A stretch of 64,000 nt of DNA from JAJEBT01 sp965214975 (lineage in GTDB: Bacteria; Pseudomonadota; Alphaproteobacteria; MPNO01; UBA830), in the NCBI GenBank assembly GCA_965214975.1, contig OZ244055.1:3472001-3536000 (forward strand). Direction: 5' to 3'. The notes under the pieces were generated by a model, which saw only the letters and a program-made list of their open reading frames with translations, had not been told where the DNA came from and made no database searches. This document shows, piece after piece, positions 34,978 to 43,314 of the stretch. Within the stretch, counting starts at the first letter, position 1. Each line of letters opens with the position of its first letter. A program made the translations under genes and the position numbers.

Positions 34978-35012
34978 GGCGCACCGGAAGCGCGCCGCGC
35001 TTCCGGTGCGCC
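34978..35012 (+). terminator. Perfect inverted repeat between livK and livH
   Basis: Arms of 17 bases (34978-34994 and 34996-35012) match exactly around a single central base; the stem reads GGCGCACCGGAAGCGCG. There is no T-run after it, so transcription is likely only partly stopped, and the stem would protect the livK message from 3' decay. Confidence 0.65.
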
Positions 35013-35079
35013 CCTTCCCAACCTGACGCGCCGGAACGCGGGCCTTCGCGGGCGCCGCCGGGCGGACGGGAGTCTCGCC

Positions 35080-35982
35080 GTGGATTTCCAGCTTCTAGCC
35101 GTCATCGCCGTCGACGGGCTGATCTACTCGTCCTACCTGTTCATGGTCGCCGTGGGGCTGACCGTGATCTTCGGGGTGCAGAAGGTCCTGAACGTCACCC
35201 ACGGGTCGTTCTACGCCTTCGGCGCCTATCTCGCGGCGTACCTGATGGGCCTGTGGTACAACGCGGAACTGGCCGACGTCGGCGGATTCGCGATCATTCT
35301 CGTCTCGGCCCTCGCGCTCGGTCTCGTGTTCGGGATCGTCATCGAGCGCGGTCTCCTGAAACACCTCTACGAACGCGACGAGCACATCGTGGTGCTCGCC
35401 ACTTTCGCCGCGTTCCTGGTGCTGGAGGACGTCATCATCCTGATCTGGGGAACCAATCCCTATCTCGCGTTCCAGCCCATGGAACTGCTCGGCAACAGCG
35501 AGATCGCCGGACTGATCTTCGACAACTACAACCTGTCGATGATCGCGCTCTCGTTCCTGGTCGCCTTCGCCTGCTGGTACGCGCTGAACCGCACCCGCCA
35601 GGGCAAGATGCTGCTTGCCGTCATCTTCGACCGCGAGATCAGCATGGCGATGGGCATCAACGTCACCGGCGTGTTCCTCGCGACGTTCATCATCGGGACG
35701 TTTCTGGGCGCCCTCGGCGGGGCCTACCAGGCGCCGACGATCTCGGTCCAGCCCGGCATCGGGGTCGAGGTGATCGTGCTCGCCTTCGCGGTCGTCGTCA
35801 TCGGCGGCATGGGCTCGATCCCGGGCGCCCTGATCGGCTCGGTCGTCGTCGGCATCGCCCGGGCGGCGGCGGTGCACCAGTTTCCGCAGGTCGAGCTGTT
35901 CGTGATCTACGCGATCATGGCGATCGTTCTCATCGTCCGTCCCCAGGGCCTGTTCGCCCCGATCACGACGAGGAAAATATGA
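35080..35982 (+). CDS. livH: Branched-chain ABC transporter permease LivH
   Basis: 300-residue inner-membrane permease with about eight helices. The LivH start is clear (DGLIYSSYLFMVAVGLTVIFG) and the cytoplasmic EAA-like coupling region is seen around NVTGVFLATFIIGTFLGALGG. The start is GTG at 35080. The stop overlaps the livM ATG as ATGA. It works with LivM to form the membrane channel. Confidence 0.93.
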   Translation: MDFQLLAVIAVDGLIYSSYLFMVAVGLTVIFGVQKVLNVTHGSFYAFGAYLAAYLMGLWYNAELADVGGFAIILVSALALGLVFGIVIERGLLKHLYERDEHIVVLATFAAFLVLEDVIILIWGTNPYLAFQPMELLGNSEIAGLIFDNYNLSMIALSFLVAFACWYALNRTRQGKMLLAVIFDREISMAMGINVTGVFLATFIIGTFLGALGGAYQAPTISVQPGIGVEVIVLAFAVVVIGGMGSIPGALIGSVVVGIARAAAVHQFPQVELFVIYAIMAIVLIVRPQGLFAPITTRKI

Positions 35983-36950
35983 ACCGTCTGCTCGACAAGA
36001 CCTTCTGGATCCTGACGGTCGGGCTCGTCGTCCTGCTGGCGCTCAACTTCGGGCTCGAGGAATGGATGCGCACCATCGGGCTGCAGACGATGGCGCGCGG
36101 CTGCGTGGCCATCGGGCTGCTGATCCTGTGGCGCGCCGGCCTGATCTCCTTCGGACACGCGCTGTTCTTCGGCTTCGGCGCCTACACGGTCGCGATGCTC
36201 CAGCTCGCGGGGGTTCGCGACGCCTTCGTGCTCGTGATCGCCGGGACCGCCGTCGCGGGGGCTTTCGCCTACGTCCTCGGCTTCCTGCTGCGCCAGTACC
36301 GGGCGATCTTCTTCGCGCTCCTGAACATGGCGTTCTCGATGATCCTCTACGGCGTGCTGACCAAGCTGGAATCGCTCGGCTCCACCGACGGCATCGGAAT
36401 CCGCCCTCTGAGCTTCGCCGGCATCGCGCCGGACGGAGACGCCTACCGCACGGTGCTGTTCGTCTTCGGCCTGGCGTTCACCTATCTCGCCGCCGTCGGC
36501 GCGCACTGGTATCTCAAGTCGACGCTCGGAACCATGACCATGGCGGTTCGGGAGAACGAGATCCGCGTCGAGTATCTCGGCTATTCCGCGGAGCACGCGA
36601 TCCACGTCAAGTACGTCATCTCGGGGCTGCTTGCCGGCATGGGCGGCGTGATCATGGCGGCGACCGTGGGCCATGTCGATCCGGATTCGATGGTCTACTG
36701 GCCGGTGTCGGGGGATTTCGTGTTCATCACCATCCTCGCCGGCACCGGCAACGTCAGCGCAACCTTCATCGGCGCGCTGGTGTACGAGCTGCTGCGCACC
36801 TTCGCCTTCGAGTACGCGCCGCACGTCTGGCAGCTCATCGTCGGCGGCTGCCTGCTCCTGATCATCATGTTCCTGCCGGACGGCCTGTGGTCCCTGCGTT
36901 CGGAATGGCGCAAGCGGCGGGCGCGTGCCGCGGCGCAGGCGACGGAGTAG
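35979..36950 (+). CDS. livM: Branched-chain ABC transporter permease LivM
   Basis: 323 residues with about nine membrane segments. The family motif LISFGHALFFGFGAYTVAML is near residue 60 and the coupling loop region is AVRENEIRVEYLGY. The ATG at 35979 overlaps the livH stop by four bases. The C-terminus is a short basic tail, and livG begins four bases after the stop. Confidence 0.93.
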   Translation: MNRLLDKTFWILTVGLVVLLALNFGLEEWMRTIGLQTMARGCVAIGLLILWRAGLISFGHALFFGFGAYTVAMLQLAGVRDAFVLVIAGTAVAGAFAYVLGFLLRQYRAIFFALLNMAFSMILYGVLTKLESLGSTDGIGIRPLSFAGIAPDGDAYRTVLFVFGLAFTYLAAVGAHWYLKSTLGTMTMAVRENEIRVEYLGYSAEHAIHVKYVISGLLAGMGGVIMAATVGHVDPDSMVYWPVSGDFVFITILAGTGNVSATFIGALVYELLRTFAFEYAPHVWQLIVGGCLLLIIMFLPDGLWSLRSEWRKRRARAAAQATE

Positions 36951-36954
36951 GGCG

Positions 36955-37737
36955 ATGGCGACGGTTCTGGAGGTCCGCGACCTCGAAAAGCATTTCGGCG
37001 GCGTGGTGGCGGCGCACAGCATCAACGTGACCGTCGACGAGGGCGAGACGATCGGCATCATCGGCGCCAACGGCGCCGGCAAGACGACCTTCGTCAACAT
37101 GGTCACCGGCTATCTGCCGCCGTCCGGCGGCGCCATCGAGTTCATGGGGCGGAGCCTGCTCGGCCTCCGCCCCCGCGAGATCATGCGGCTCGGAGTCTGC
37201 CGCTCGTTCCAGGTGCCGCAGATCTTCCTGTCCGAGACCGTGTTCGACAACATGCTCATGGCCCACGGCATCGCGGAGGACCGGGGCTGGCGCCTGTTCA
37301 CCCCGATCCTCGGAGAGGAGCGCGAGAGGAGGATCGAGACCCATCTCGAGCGCTACCGGATCGCGGACTACCGCGACGTCGCCGCCGAGGCCCTCCCCCA
37401 GGGGATCCGCAAGCTGCTCGACATCGCCATGGCGACGGTGAGCCATCCCAGGCTCGTGATGCTGGACGAGCCGACCAGCGGCATCAGCGTGGAGGAGAAG
37501 TTCGGGCTCATGGACGTCATCATGGACGCCATGAAGGAGGAGGACTGCACGGTCCTGTTCATCGAGCACGACATGGAGATCGTCGAGCGCTACGTCGAGC
37601 GGGTGTGGGCGTTCTACCAGGGCGAGATCATCTGCGACGCCGGAACCGCGGACGCCATGAACGACCCCGGCGTCCGCGAGTTCGTCATCGGGCAGGAATA
37701 CCATCCGGCCCACGAAACCGGAGAGTCCGATGCTTAG
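36955..37737 (+). CDS. livG: Branched-chain ABC transporter ATP-binding protein LivG
   Basis: 260-residue ATPase. Walker A is GANGAGKT near residue 40, the Walker B aspartate-glutamate is in LVMLDEPTSG and the H-loop is in FIEHDMEIVERY. The signature motif is degenerate, reading LPQGIRKLLDIA in place of LSxGQ; this form is seen in some LivG proteins of non-amino-acid transporters. The ATG follows GGAGTAGGG. It powers transport together with LivF, whose gene overlaps by eight bases. Confidence 0.92.
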   Translation: MATVLEVRDLEKHFGGVVAAHSINVTVDEGETIGIIGANGAGKTTFVNMVTGYLPPSGGAIEFMGRSLLGLRPREIMRLGVCRSFQVPQIFLSETVFDNMLMAHGIAEDRGWRLFTPILGEERERRIETHLERYRIADYRDVAAEALPQGIRKLLDIAMATVSHPRLVMLDEPTSGISVEEKFGLMDVIMDAMKEEDCTVLFIEHDMEIVERYVERVWAFYQGEIICDAGTADAMNDPGVREFVIGQEYHPAHETGESDA

Positions 37738-38374
37738 CATCAGGTCCATCCACGTCAACATCGGCGCGACGCCGATCCTCCGCGGCGTCACGCTCGAGGT
37801 GCCGCCGGGCTCGATGTGCGGACTGATCGGCCGCAACGGCGCCGGCAAGACCACGCTGATGCGGGCCGCCATGGGCGCGCTCCGGATCCAGACCGGCGAA
37901 ATGGAGTTCGACGGAACCGACCTGCGCGGAACCCCGTCCCACCGCCGCGCCCATCTCGGCATCGGCTTCATGCCGGAGGACCGGCGGCTGGTTCCGCAGC
38001 TGACCGCCGAGGAGAACATCCTGCTGCCGACATGGACGACCGGGGCGAACGGCACGGCCGAGCGCCTGAGACGGATCTACGGCCTCATGCCCGAGGTCGA
38101 GGAATTCCGCAGCCGCGGCGCGACCGAGCTCTCGGGCGGGCAGCAGAAATTCGTGGCCTTCGCGCGCGCGCTCATGGCCGGCACCAGGCTTCTCATGCTC
38201 GACGAGCCGTCGGAGGGCATCGCCCCGGTCTTCGCCCAGCGCATGGTGGAGATCATGGCCAGTCTCAAGGACGAGGGGGAGTCCGTGCTCGTCGCCGAAT
38301 CCAACGACAAGCACATCAGGGACCTGCTCGACCGCACCTTCGTCATCGAGCGCGGCTCCATCATCCGCAGCTGA
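37730..38374 (+). CDS. livF: Branched-chain ABC transporter ATP-binding protein LivF
   Basis: 214-residue ATPase, a little shorter than usual. Walker A is GRNGAGKTT, the signature is ELSGGQQKFVAFARAL and Walker B is LLMLDEPSEG. The start overlaps the livG end. It is the last gene of the liv operon; 113 bases follow before the ferritin-like gene. Confidence 0.92.
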   Translation: MLSIRSIHVNIGATPILRGVTLEVPPGSMCGLIGRNGAGKTTLMRAAMGALRIQTGEMEFDGTDLRGTPSHRRAHLGIGFMPEDRRLVPQLTAEENILLPTWTTGANGTAERLRRIYGLMPEVEEFRSRGATELSGGQQKFVAFARALMAGTRLLMLDEPSEGIAPVFAQRMVEIMASLKDEGESVLVAESNDKHIRDLLDRTFVIERGSIIRS

Positions 38375-38487
38375 CTCCGGACCGTCCTCCGGCACCCCGT
38401 TGACCCGGGGCGGCGGCCGGCGCAACATGGCCCCGGGCGGACCGGCCGCCCGTCGCGAACCGTCGCCGTTCCGTCCGGAAACCGCCG

Positions 38488-39249
38488 ATGGCCTCATACG
38501 CCCGCCAGCTCGTCGAACTCGCGACGCCGTACTGGGAGACCGAGGCGGAACTGACACGCCGTTTCTTCGCCTCGCGGCCGTCGCGGGAACAATGGCTCCG
38601 CTACCTCAGGGCCGCCGTCTACAAGGAACTCAACCCCGTCATCGGATACGGCCCCACGGACGGCTACGCCTGCGGCCTGCACATGGAGTTCCGCGAGCTC
38701 GTCGACCGGTTCGAACGCATCGACGACGGGCTTGACCGCCGCGAGTTCCACTCCCGGCTTGCGCAGATGACCGAGGAGTTCATGCACTACGTCGTGCTCG
38801 CCGAAGTTCTGGAAGATCTTCTCGGACGCAGTCTCTCCCCCGACGATCCGGTGCAGCTTCCCGAGGACGACAGGCTCAACCGGATGCGCAGGATCCACAG
38901 GAATTCCGGCAACCCCGCCGTGCGCGCCGTGATGGAACTGACGGAAGGCGGCGGCACGGCAACCTTCCGGGAAGGCGCGAAGCTCGCCGGCGGGCCGTTC
39001 GAGAACAGGCTCGCCGCCGCGTTCAGGGTCATCGCCGACGACGAGGACGGCCACGTCGACCACGCGGCGGAAGAGCTGGCGCGGACGGTCTCCACCGAGG
39101 AGGATTTCGAGGCGGCGAAAGCCGCTCTTCTCGAGGTGTCGATGCAGCGTCTGCACATGCGGAACGAGATGTTCTCGATGCCGATGTCGGCGACGGAGCT
39201 CGACGGGTTCCTGTCGGCGCAGGGCGGAACGCCGGTCGCGTTGCCGTGA
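38488..39249 (+). CDS. Ferritin-like (four-helix, possible di-iron) protein
   Basis: 253-residue, mostly helical protein with no signal peptide. Two ExxH motifs at E97-H100 (EFMH) and E186-H189 (EDGH), with other acidic residues such as E67 in helical segments, suggest a carboxylate-bridged di-iron four-helix bundle. No closer family was recognised. The stop overlaps the start of the dehalogenase-like gene as GTGA, so they are coupled and probably function together. Confidence 0.62.
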   Translation: MASYARQLVELATPYWETEAELTRRFFASRPSREQWLRYLRAAVYKELNPVIGYGPTDGYACGLHMEFRELVDRFERIDDGLDRREFHSRLAQMTEEFMHYVVLAEVLEDLLGRSLSPDDPVQLPEDDRLNRMRRIHRNSGNPAVRAVMELTEGGGTATFREGAKLAGGPFENRLAAAFRVIADDEDGHVDHAAEELARTVSTEEDFEAAKAALLEVSMQRLHMRNEMFSMPMSATELDGFLSAQGGTPVALP

Positions 39250-40238
39250 CCCGCGGGCCCAAGCCGGTCTACCGCCCGCCCGAGGAGCAGCTCGCCCTGT
39301 TCCCCGACGTGTCGGGCAACGCGATCAACGGTCTGGACGAGACCCGCCGACGACGGCCCACGCCGGTGTTCTGGCATTACGGCAAGACCGACCTGCCGCA
39401 CGGGGCGCTGCAGGACTACTATCTCCGCCAGTTCGACAGCAAGCCGGAACTCAAGGACTTCCATCTCAAGTACGGCGGCCGCGGCGACTCCCGGCCCCCG
39501 GAGAAACCGAAGACGCCGGTCGAGGACACGGCGCGGAACTGGGTGCGCCGCATCAAGGAGCACGCCCTCGCCAACGAGGGCGATCTCGTGGGCATCGCCT
39601 CCGTCGACCCCGAATGGGTCTACGAGGGCCATGCCGTCGACGACCCGTGGATCGTCGTCATCGGCGTGGCCATGGATCACTCGGAGCTCGCGAAGGCGCC
39701 CGGCATCGAATCTCCGATCGAGGTCATGCGCCAGTACAACCGGGGCACGCGGGCGGCCCGTTCGGTGGCCAATTTCATCCAGGCGCAAGGCTACGGCGCC
39801 CGGCCTCATGGCGGCCCGGCGGCGGGCCCGCTGCTCCTCGTTCCGCCCGCCATCGCCTGCGGCATGGGCGAACTCGGCAAGCACGGCTCGCTGATCAACC
39901 GCACCCACGGATCCTCGTTCCGCCTCGCCGGCGTGACGACCGACATGCCGCTGCTTGCCGACGCCCCGGACGTCTTCGGCGCCGCCGACTTCTGCGCGAG
40001 TTGCCGCGTGTGCACCGACGCCTGTCCGCCCGACGCCATCCATGCCGAGAAGCGGCTGGTGCGCGGCGTGCGGAAGTGGTACGTCGATTTCGACAGGTGC
40101 ATTCCCTATTTCAACGACACGCAGGGTTGCGGGATCTGCATCGCGGTCTGCCCGTGGTCGACGCCGGGCAGGGCTCCCCGCCTGGCGGAGAAGATGACGG
40201 CGCGCCGTGCGCGCCGCGCCGGAACCGGCAAGGCCTGA
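39246..40238 (+). CDS. Reductive-dehalogenase-like 4Fe-4S protein
   Basis: 330-residue cytosolic protein resembling the catalytic core and Fe-S region of reductive dehalogenases (RdhA). Matching stretches are PWIVVIGVAMDHSEL, a possible catalytic tyrosine Y164 (MRQYNRGTRA), GELGKHGSLINRTHG and VTTDMPLLADAPDVFGAADFC (in pieces). Two cubane clusters are predicted from C250, C253, C256, C260 and C285, C295, C298, C302. There is no Tat signal, no membrane-anchor partner and little room for an N-terminal domain, so it is shorter than respiratory (about 450-500) or catabolic (about 700) enzymes. The GTG start overlaps the ferritin-like gene. Cobalamin binding is expected from the family but not shown here. 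Confidence 0.75.
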   Translation: MTRGPKPVYRPPEEQLALFPDVSGNAINGLDETRRRRPTPVFWHYGKTDLPHGALQDYYLRQFDSKPELKDFHLKYGGRGDSRPPEKPKTPVEDTARNWVRRIKEHALANEGDLVGIASVDPEWVYEGHAVDDPWIVVIGVAMDHSELAKAPGIESPIEVMRQYNRGTRAARSVANFIQAQGYGARPHGGPAAGPLLLVPPAIACGMGELGKHGSLINRTHGSSFRLAGVTTDMPLLADAPDVFGAADFCASCRVCTDACPPDAIHAEKRLVRGVRKWYVDFDRCIPYFNDTQGCGICIAVCPWSTPGRAPRLAEKMTARRARRAGTGKA

Positions 40239-40284
40239 CGCGCGGCGGAACGGCTCTCCGGGCGGACGGCGGAAAGTCGGGCCT

Positions 40285-41193
40285 TCAGCGGAACCCGATG
40301 CCGTCCAGGAACGCGAGCATCAGGTCGCGGCAGGCCTCCGGTTTCTGAAGCTGCATGAAGTGCCCCGCGCCGGGGAGGATCTCGCAACGCCAGCCCCGTT
40401 CGTCCCGCAGCGCCCGGGCGCTGCGGCCCGGCGTCGACGGGACGGGACCGTCGGGGTCGCTCGCGACCAGCATCACCGGACCGGGAAAGGCGTCCGCCCG
40501 CGGCCACATGCGGAGCCTGGCGTTCTCCCGGTATATGCGCGCCTCCAGCCTCGGCGGACAGGCGAGCGTCCATTTTCCGGATCCGCCGTCCCGCCTCAGG
40601 ACCGACCGCGCCATCAGGTCGTAGGCGCCGTCGACCCAGCCCGCGAGCATGCGCGACGCCGCGAAATGCGCCGCGAGCTCCTCCGGATCGCCGAACTCCG
40701 ACCGCCGACCCTCGGCCCAGGTCCACAGCCGTCTCTCGTTGTCGATCTGCATCTCGTGCAGGGGATGGCCTCGGGGCGGCACCATGGGCGGATCGAAGAC
40801 CACCAGGGCGTCGAAACGCCAGTCTGCCTGCAACGCGAACTTGAGATTCATCCGCGCCGACATGGAGTGGAACGCGCCAACCTGCGGCTTGCGCCCGAAT
40901 TCCCGGTCGACGGCGTCGTAGACCGGCCCCAGGTCGCGGATGAAGCGCCGGAAATCGTGCCGTCCGCGATGCGGCGGATTCCCGCCGTAGTGGCGGAAAT
41001 CGAACACCACCACCTCGAAATCCGCGAGCAGGAGCCCCCAGAACGGAAAATAGCCGTCGACGGCGCATCCGTTGCCGTGGCTGAGCACGACCCGAGAAGC
41101 CGAGAGGTTGCCGTGGCGGCGAATCCGGATGACCGCGCCGTCGTCCATCGGCACGTCACGGGTCTCGACCGGTTCCGGAAGCGCAAGACGCAT
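40285..41193 (-). CDS. Alpha/beta hydrolase with unusual nucleophile elbow
   Basis: 302-residue alpha/beta hydrolase-like protein. The oxyanion region is VVLSHGNGCAVDGYF, the elbow reads AFHSMSARM and the C-terminal histidine is in PGAGHFMQLQKPE. The usual GHSMG elbow is changed to FHSMS, so one or both glycines are lost. The ATG at 41193 has GAGGGGG upstream. Its 5' side is a 526-base gene-free stretch containing a good promoter. Substrate unknown. Confidence 0.82.
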   Translation of the reverse strand: MRLALPEPVETRDVPMDDGAVIRIRRHGNLSASRVVLSHGNGCAVDGYFPFWGLLLADFEVVVFDFRHYGGNPPHRGRHDFRRFIRDLGPVYDAVDREFGRKPQVGAFHSMSARMNLKFALQADWRFDALVVFDPPMVPPRGHPLHEMQIDNERRLWTWAEGRRSEFGDPEELAAHFAASRMLAGWVDGAYDLMARSVLRRDGGSGKWTLACPPRLEARIYRENARLRMWPRADAFPGPVMLVASDPDGPVPSTPGRSARALRDERGWRCEILPGAGHFMQLQKPEACRDLMLAFLDGIGFR

Positions 41194-41719
41194 GCCTGTC
41201 CCCCTCTCGCCGAAGATTCCGGGCCCGTCGCGAAACGGCGAGGCGCGTCGGAACCGGATGTCGCGGCTGCGAGGCCTCCGCCGGCCGTCGCGCACGCCCC
41301 GGCGGACAGCCGGAAAGGCGGCGCAACCGATGCCGCCCGACCGTCGCGACCGTTGCCGGCGTCATGTGACGGTCCGCGGTTCCTGTCGTGACAGGGATTC
41401 CGCGATCCGGAAAACGGATCCCGCACGTCGCCGGAGCGCCGCTGCGAGAGCGCCGGAAGCACGCCGAATCCACTCCCGTCCCGCGGACCGCGGCCGGCAG
41501 GCTCCCCCGTGTCATGGCCGGAAGTCCCGCCATGCGGCGAGCGACCGTTTTCCATTGTACGTGGTGGCCGGGCCCCCGGCAACGGAGGTTCGGGAGATGC
41601 GCCACGACCGGACGGGAAGAGGCGTCCGTCGTCTCGCCCCGGCCGTTGCGGGAATCCCGTCTTGCCTGCCGCGTCGCGCCGTGCCGGGGCGTCCGGGCCG
41701 GGACCGCGACCGACCGGGC
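41194..41719 (-). other. Gene-free stretch, possibly a long leader of the hydrolase gene
   Basis: No convincing coding frame in 526 bases. It holds a strong minus-strand promoter (41582-41554) and two small perfect hairpins: GATCCG-GAAAA-CGGATC (41404-41420) and CCTGTC-GT-GACAGG (41382-41395). A transcript from that promoter would run about 350 bases before the hydrolase start. Confidence 0.45.
41554..41582 (-). promoter_or_regulatory. Minus-strand promoter ahead of the hydrolase gene
   Basis: TTGCCG (41582-41577), a 17-base spacer and TACAAT (41559-41554), the -10 matching consensus at five of six positions and the -35 at four. It is the only A+T-rich patch in this stretch. Confidence 0.5.
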
Positions 41720-42418
41720 CTACCCGGTCGGCCTCGACGCGACGTTTCGTGCCGCCCGAACCATCGCCGCGGTGTGGAACGCCTGCTGGTCGGCCACGTA
41801 CCGGTACTCCCGTCCGACCGGACAGGCCCGCCGCGCCATGCAGCCCCGAAACCTGCAGTTCTCCCCGTCGTCGCTTTCCACGTGACCGACGCAGGCCTCG
41901 GCATCGAAACGGTCGGGCAGAAAGGCGCCGGCGGGGCACGCCGGAAGGCAGGGACGGGTCTCGCATGCAGTGCACGGACTCGGGCGTTCCTCTCTTTCCG
42001 GCAGTTCCAGGCGCTCCCGGAACAGCAGCGCCGCCCGGTACACGTGCCACAGCCCGAACTCCGGATGGATCAGCACGCCGGTCGGGGACCGGTGGACGGA
42101 ATCGGCCTTCATCGCCCAGTCCTGAACCGGCGGATAGGGCGGGCCGTCTTCCGGAAAGACCAACGCGTCGGCGCCCGCCTCCCGGGCGGCGCGGCCGATC
42201 CTGGGGCGAAGCCAGCGGTCGAGGGGAGCCCGGGCCGCCAGGTCGGCATCGGCGACGAAACGGCGCCAGAGAGCCGGCCCCGCGTTGCCGACGAGCACGA
42301 GAGTCCCCGCCGGCGCATCGTCCGCGAGCGTCGGCACCCGATCCCCTCTTCCGGGATGGAACCCGCCGCGAACCAGCAGCCCGTCGGGCTCGAGCAGTTC
42401 GGCCAGCCGTTCGATCAT
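41720..42418 (-). CDS. 4Fe-4S cluster protein, QueG-like
   Basis: 232 residues. The C-terminal half holds a cysteine cluster (CTACETRPCLPACPAG) and a second group (CVGHV...CRFRGCMARRACPVG), enough for one or two cubanes. The middle carries VQDWAMKADSVHRSPTGVLIHPEFG, a stretch typical of unnamed ferredoxin-like proteins. No known enzyme name applies. The ATG at 42418 starts MIERLAELL, chosen over an upstream ATG that begins in an arginine/proline run. It is divergent from the aldo/keto reductase gene, 68 bases away. Confidence 0.72.
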   Translation of the reverse strand: MIERLAELLEPDGLLVRGGFHPGRGDRVPTLADDAPAGTLVLVGNAGPALWRRFVADADLAARAPLDRWLRPRIGRAAREAGADALVFPEDGPPYPPVQDWAMKADSVHRSPTGVLIHPEFGLWHVYRAALLFRERLELPEREERPSPCTACETRPCLPACPAGAFLPDRFDAEACVGHVESDDGENCRFRGCMARRACPVGREYRYVADQQAFHTAAMVRAARNVASRPTG

Positions 42419-42486
42419 CCGGCCCGCGCCCGGGCGCGGGTCTTCGCGCATTGCCGGGAGGACCGGGGACGCGCTATTCTCGACGC

Positions 42487-43302
42487 ATGCTCGAACGCGC
42501 GATCCCGTCGTCCGGAGAGAGGATCGGCGTCGTCGGCGTCGGAACCTGGAACGGCTTCGACGTCGAGGACGGCACGCCGCGGCACGAGGCCTTGCCCGAA
42601 GTCCTGTCGGCGCTTTTCGAAGCCGGCGGCAGCGTCATCGATTCGTCTCCGATGTACGGACGCGCCGAAGGCGTGACCGGCGGTCTGCTCGCCGCGGCGG
42701 ATCTTCGCGGTTCGGCCTTCGTCGCGACCAAGGTCTGGATCCGCGGCCGCGCGGAGGGCGTGCGCCAGATGGAGGCGTCTTTCGAGCTTCTGCGGACCGG
42801 CGTCATCGACCTGATGCAGGTCCACAACCTGGTGGACTGGCGGACCCACCTCGGAACCCTGCGCCGGTGGCGCGAAGCGGGGCGCGTCAGGTATCTCGGC
42901 TACACCCACTACCAGCCCCGCGCCTTCGCCGACCTCATGGACGCGGCGAGAAAAGAGCCCGTGGATTTCCTTCAGTTCTGCCACTCGATCGGCGAACCCG
43001 ACGCCGAAAACGACATTCTGCCGTTCTGCGCCGACAACGGAATCGCGACGCTGGTCAACCGCCCCTTCGGTGCCGGCGCGCTGCTCTCCCGAATCGGCGG
43101 CAAGGAGCTCCCCGGCCTCGCCAGAGAGCTCGGCTGCACGACCTGGGCCCAGTTCTGCCTCAAGTACGTCGTCTCCCACCCGGCCGTGACCTGCGTCATT
43201 CCCGGCACCGGCGATCCGTCCCACATGGCCGACCTCGCCGCCGCCGCGTCCGGCCCCATGCCCGACGAGGCGACCCGCCGCCGCATGCGGGAGGCGCTCT
43301 GA
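42487..43302 (+). CDS. Aldo/keto reductase family protein
   Basis: 271 residues with a TIM-barrel AKR pattern. Catalytic D and Y are in VIDSSPMYGRAEGV, the lysine in FVATKVWIRG, and the histidine position is IDLMQVHNLVD. The nucleotide-binding end is seen in VIPGTGDPSHMADL. Most AKRs are about 300 or more residues, so this is on the short side. It could reduce an aldehyde or act in sugar or aromatic metabolism. It is convergent with coxS, 12 bases away. Confidence 0.87.
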   Translation: MLERAIPSSGERIGVVGVGTWNGFDVEDGTPRHEALPEVLSALFEAGGSVIDSSPMYGRAEGVTGGLLAAADLRGSAFVATKVWIRGRAEGVRQMEASFELLRTGVIDLMQVHNLVDWRTHLGTLRRWREAGRVRYLGYTHYQPRAFADLMDAARKEPVDFLQFCHSIGEPDAENDILPFCADNGIATLVNRPFGAGALLSRIGGKELPGLARELGCTTWAQFCLKYVVSHPAVTCVIPGTGDPSHMADLAAAASGPMPDEATRRRMREAL

Positions 43303-43314
43303 CCGGAGCCGGCG

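Noticed and set aside
39246..40238. A second queG copy
   Set aside because: Cysteine spacing is similar, but the catalytic VDTAPVMEKP motif of QueG is absent and RdhA-like motifs are present.
41156..41605. 149-residue minus-strand open frame in the hydrolase leader
   Set aside because: Composition is cysteine/arginine/proline-rich with no conserved pattern; overlaps the strong promoter site and the 5' end of the hydrolase gene.
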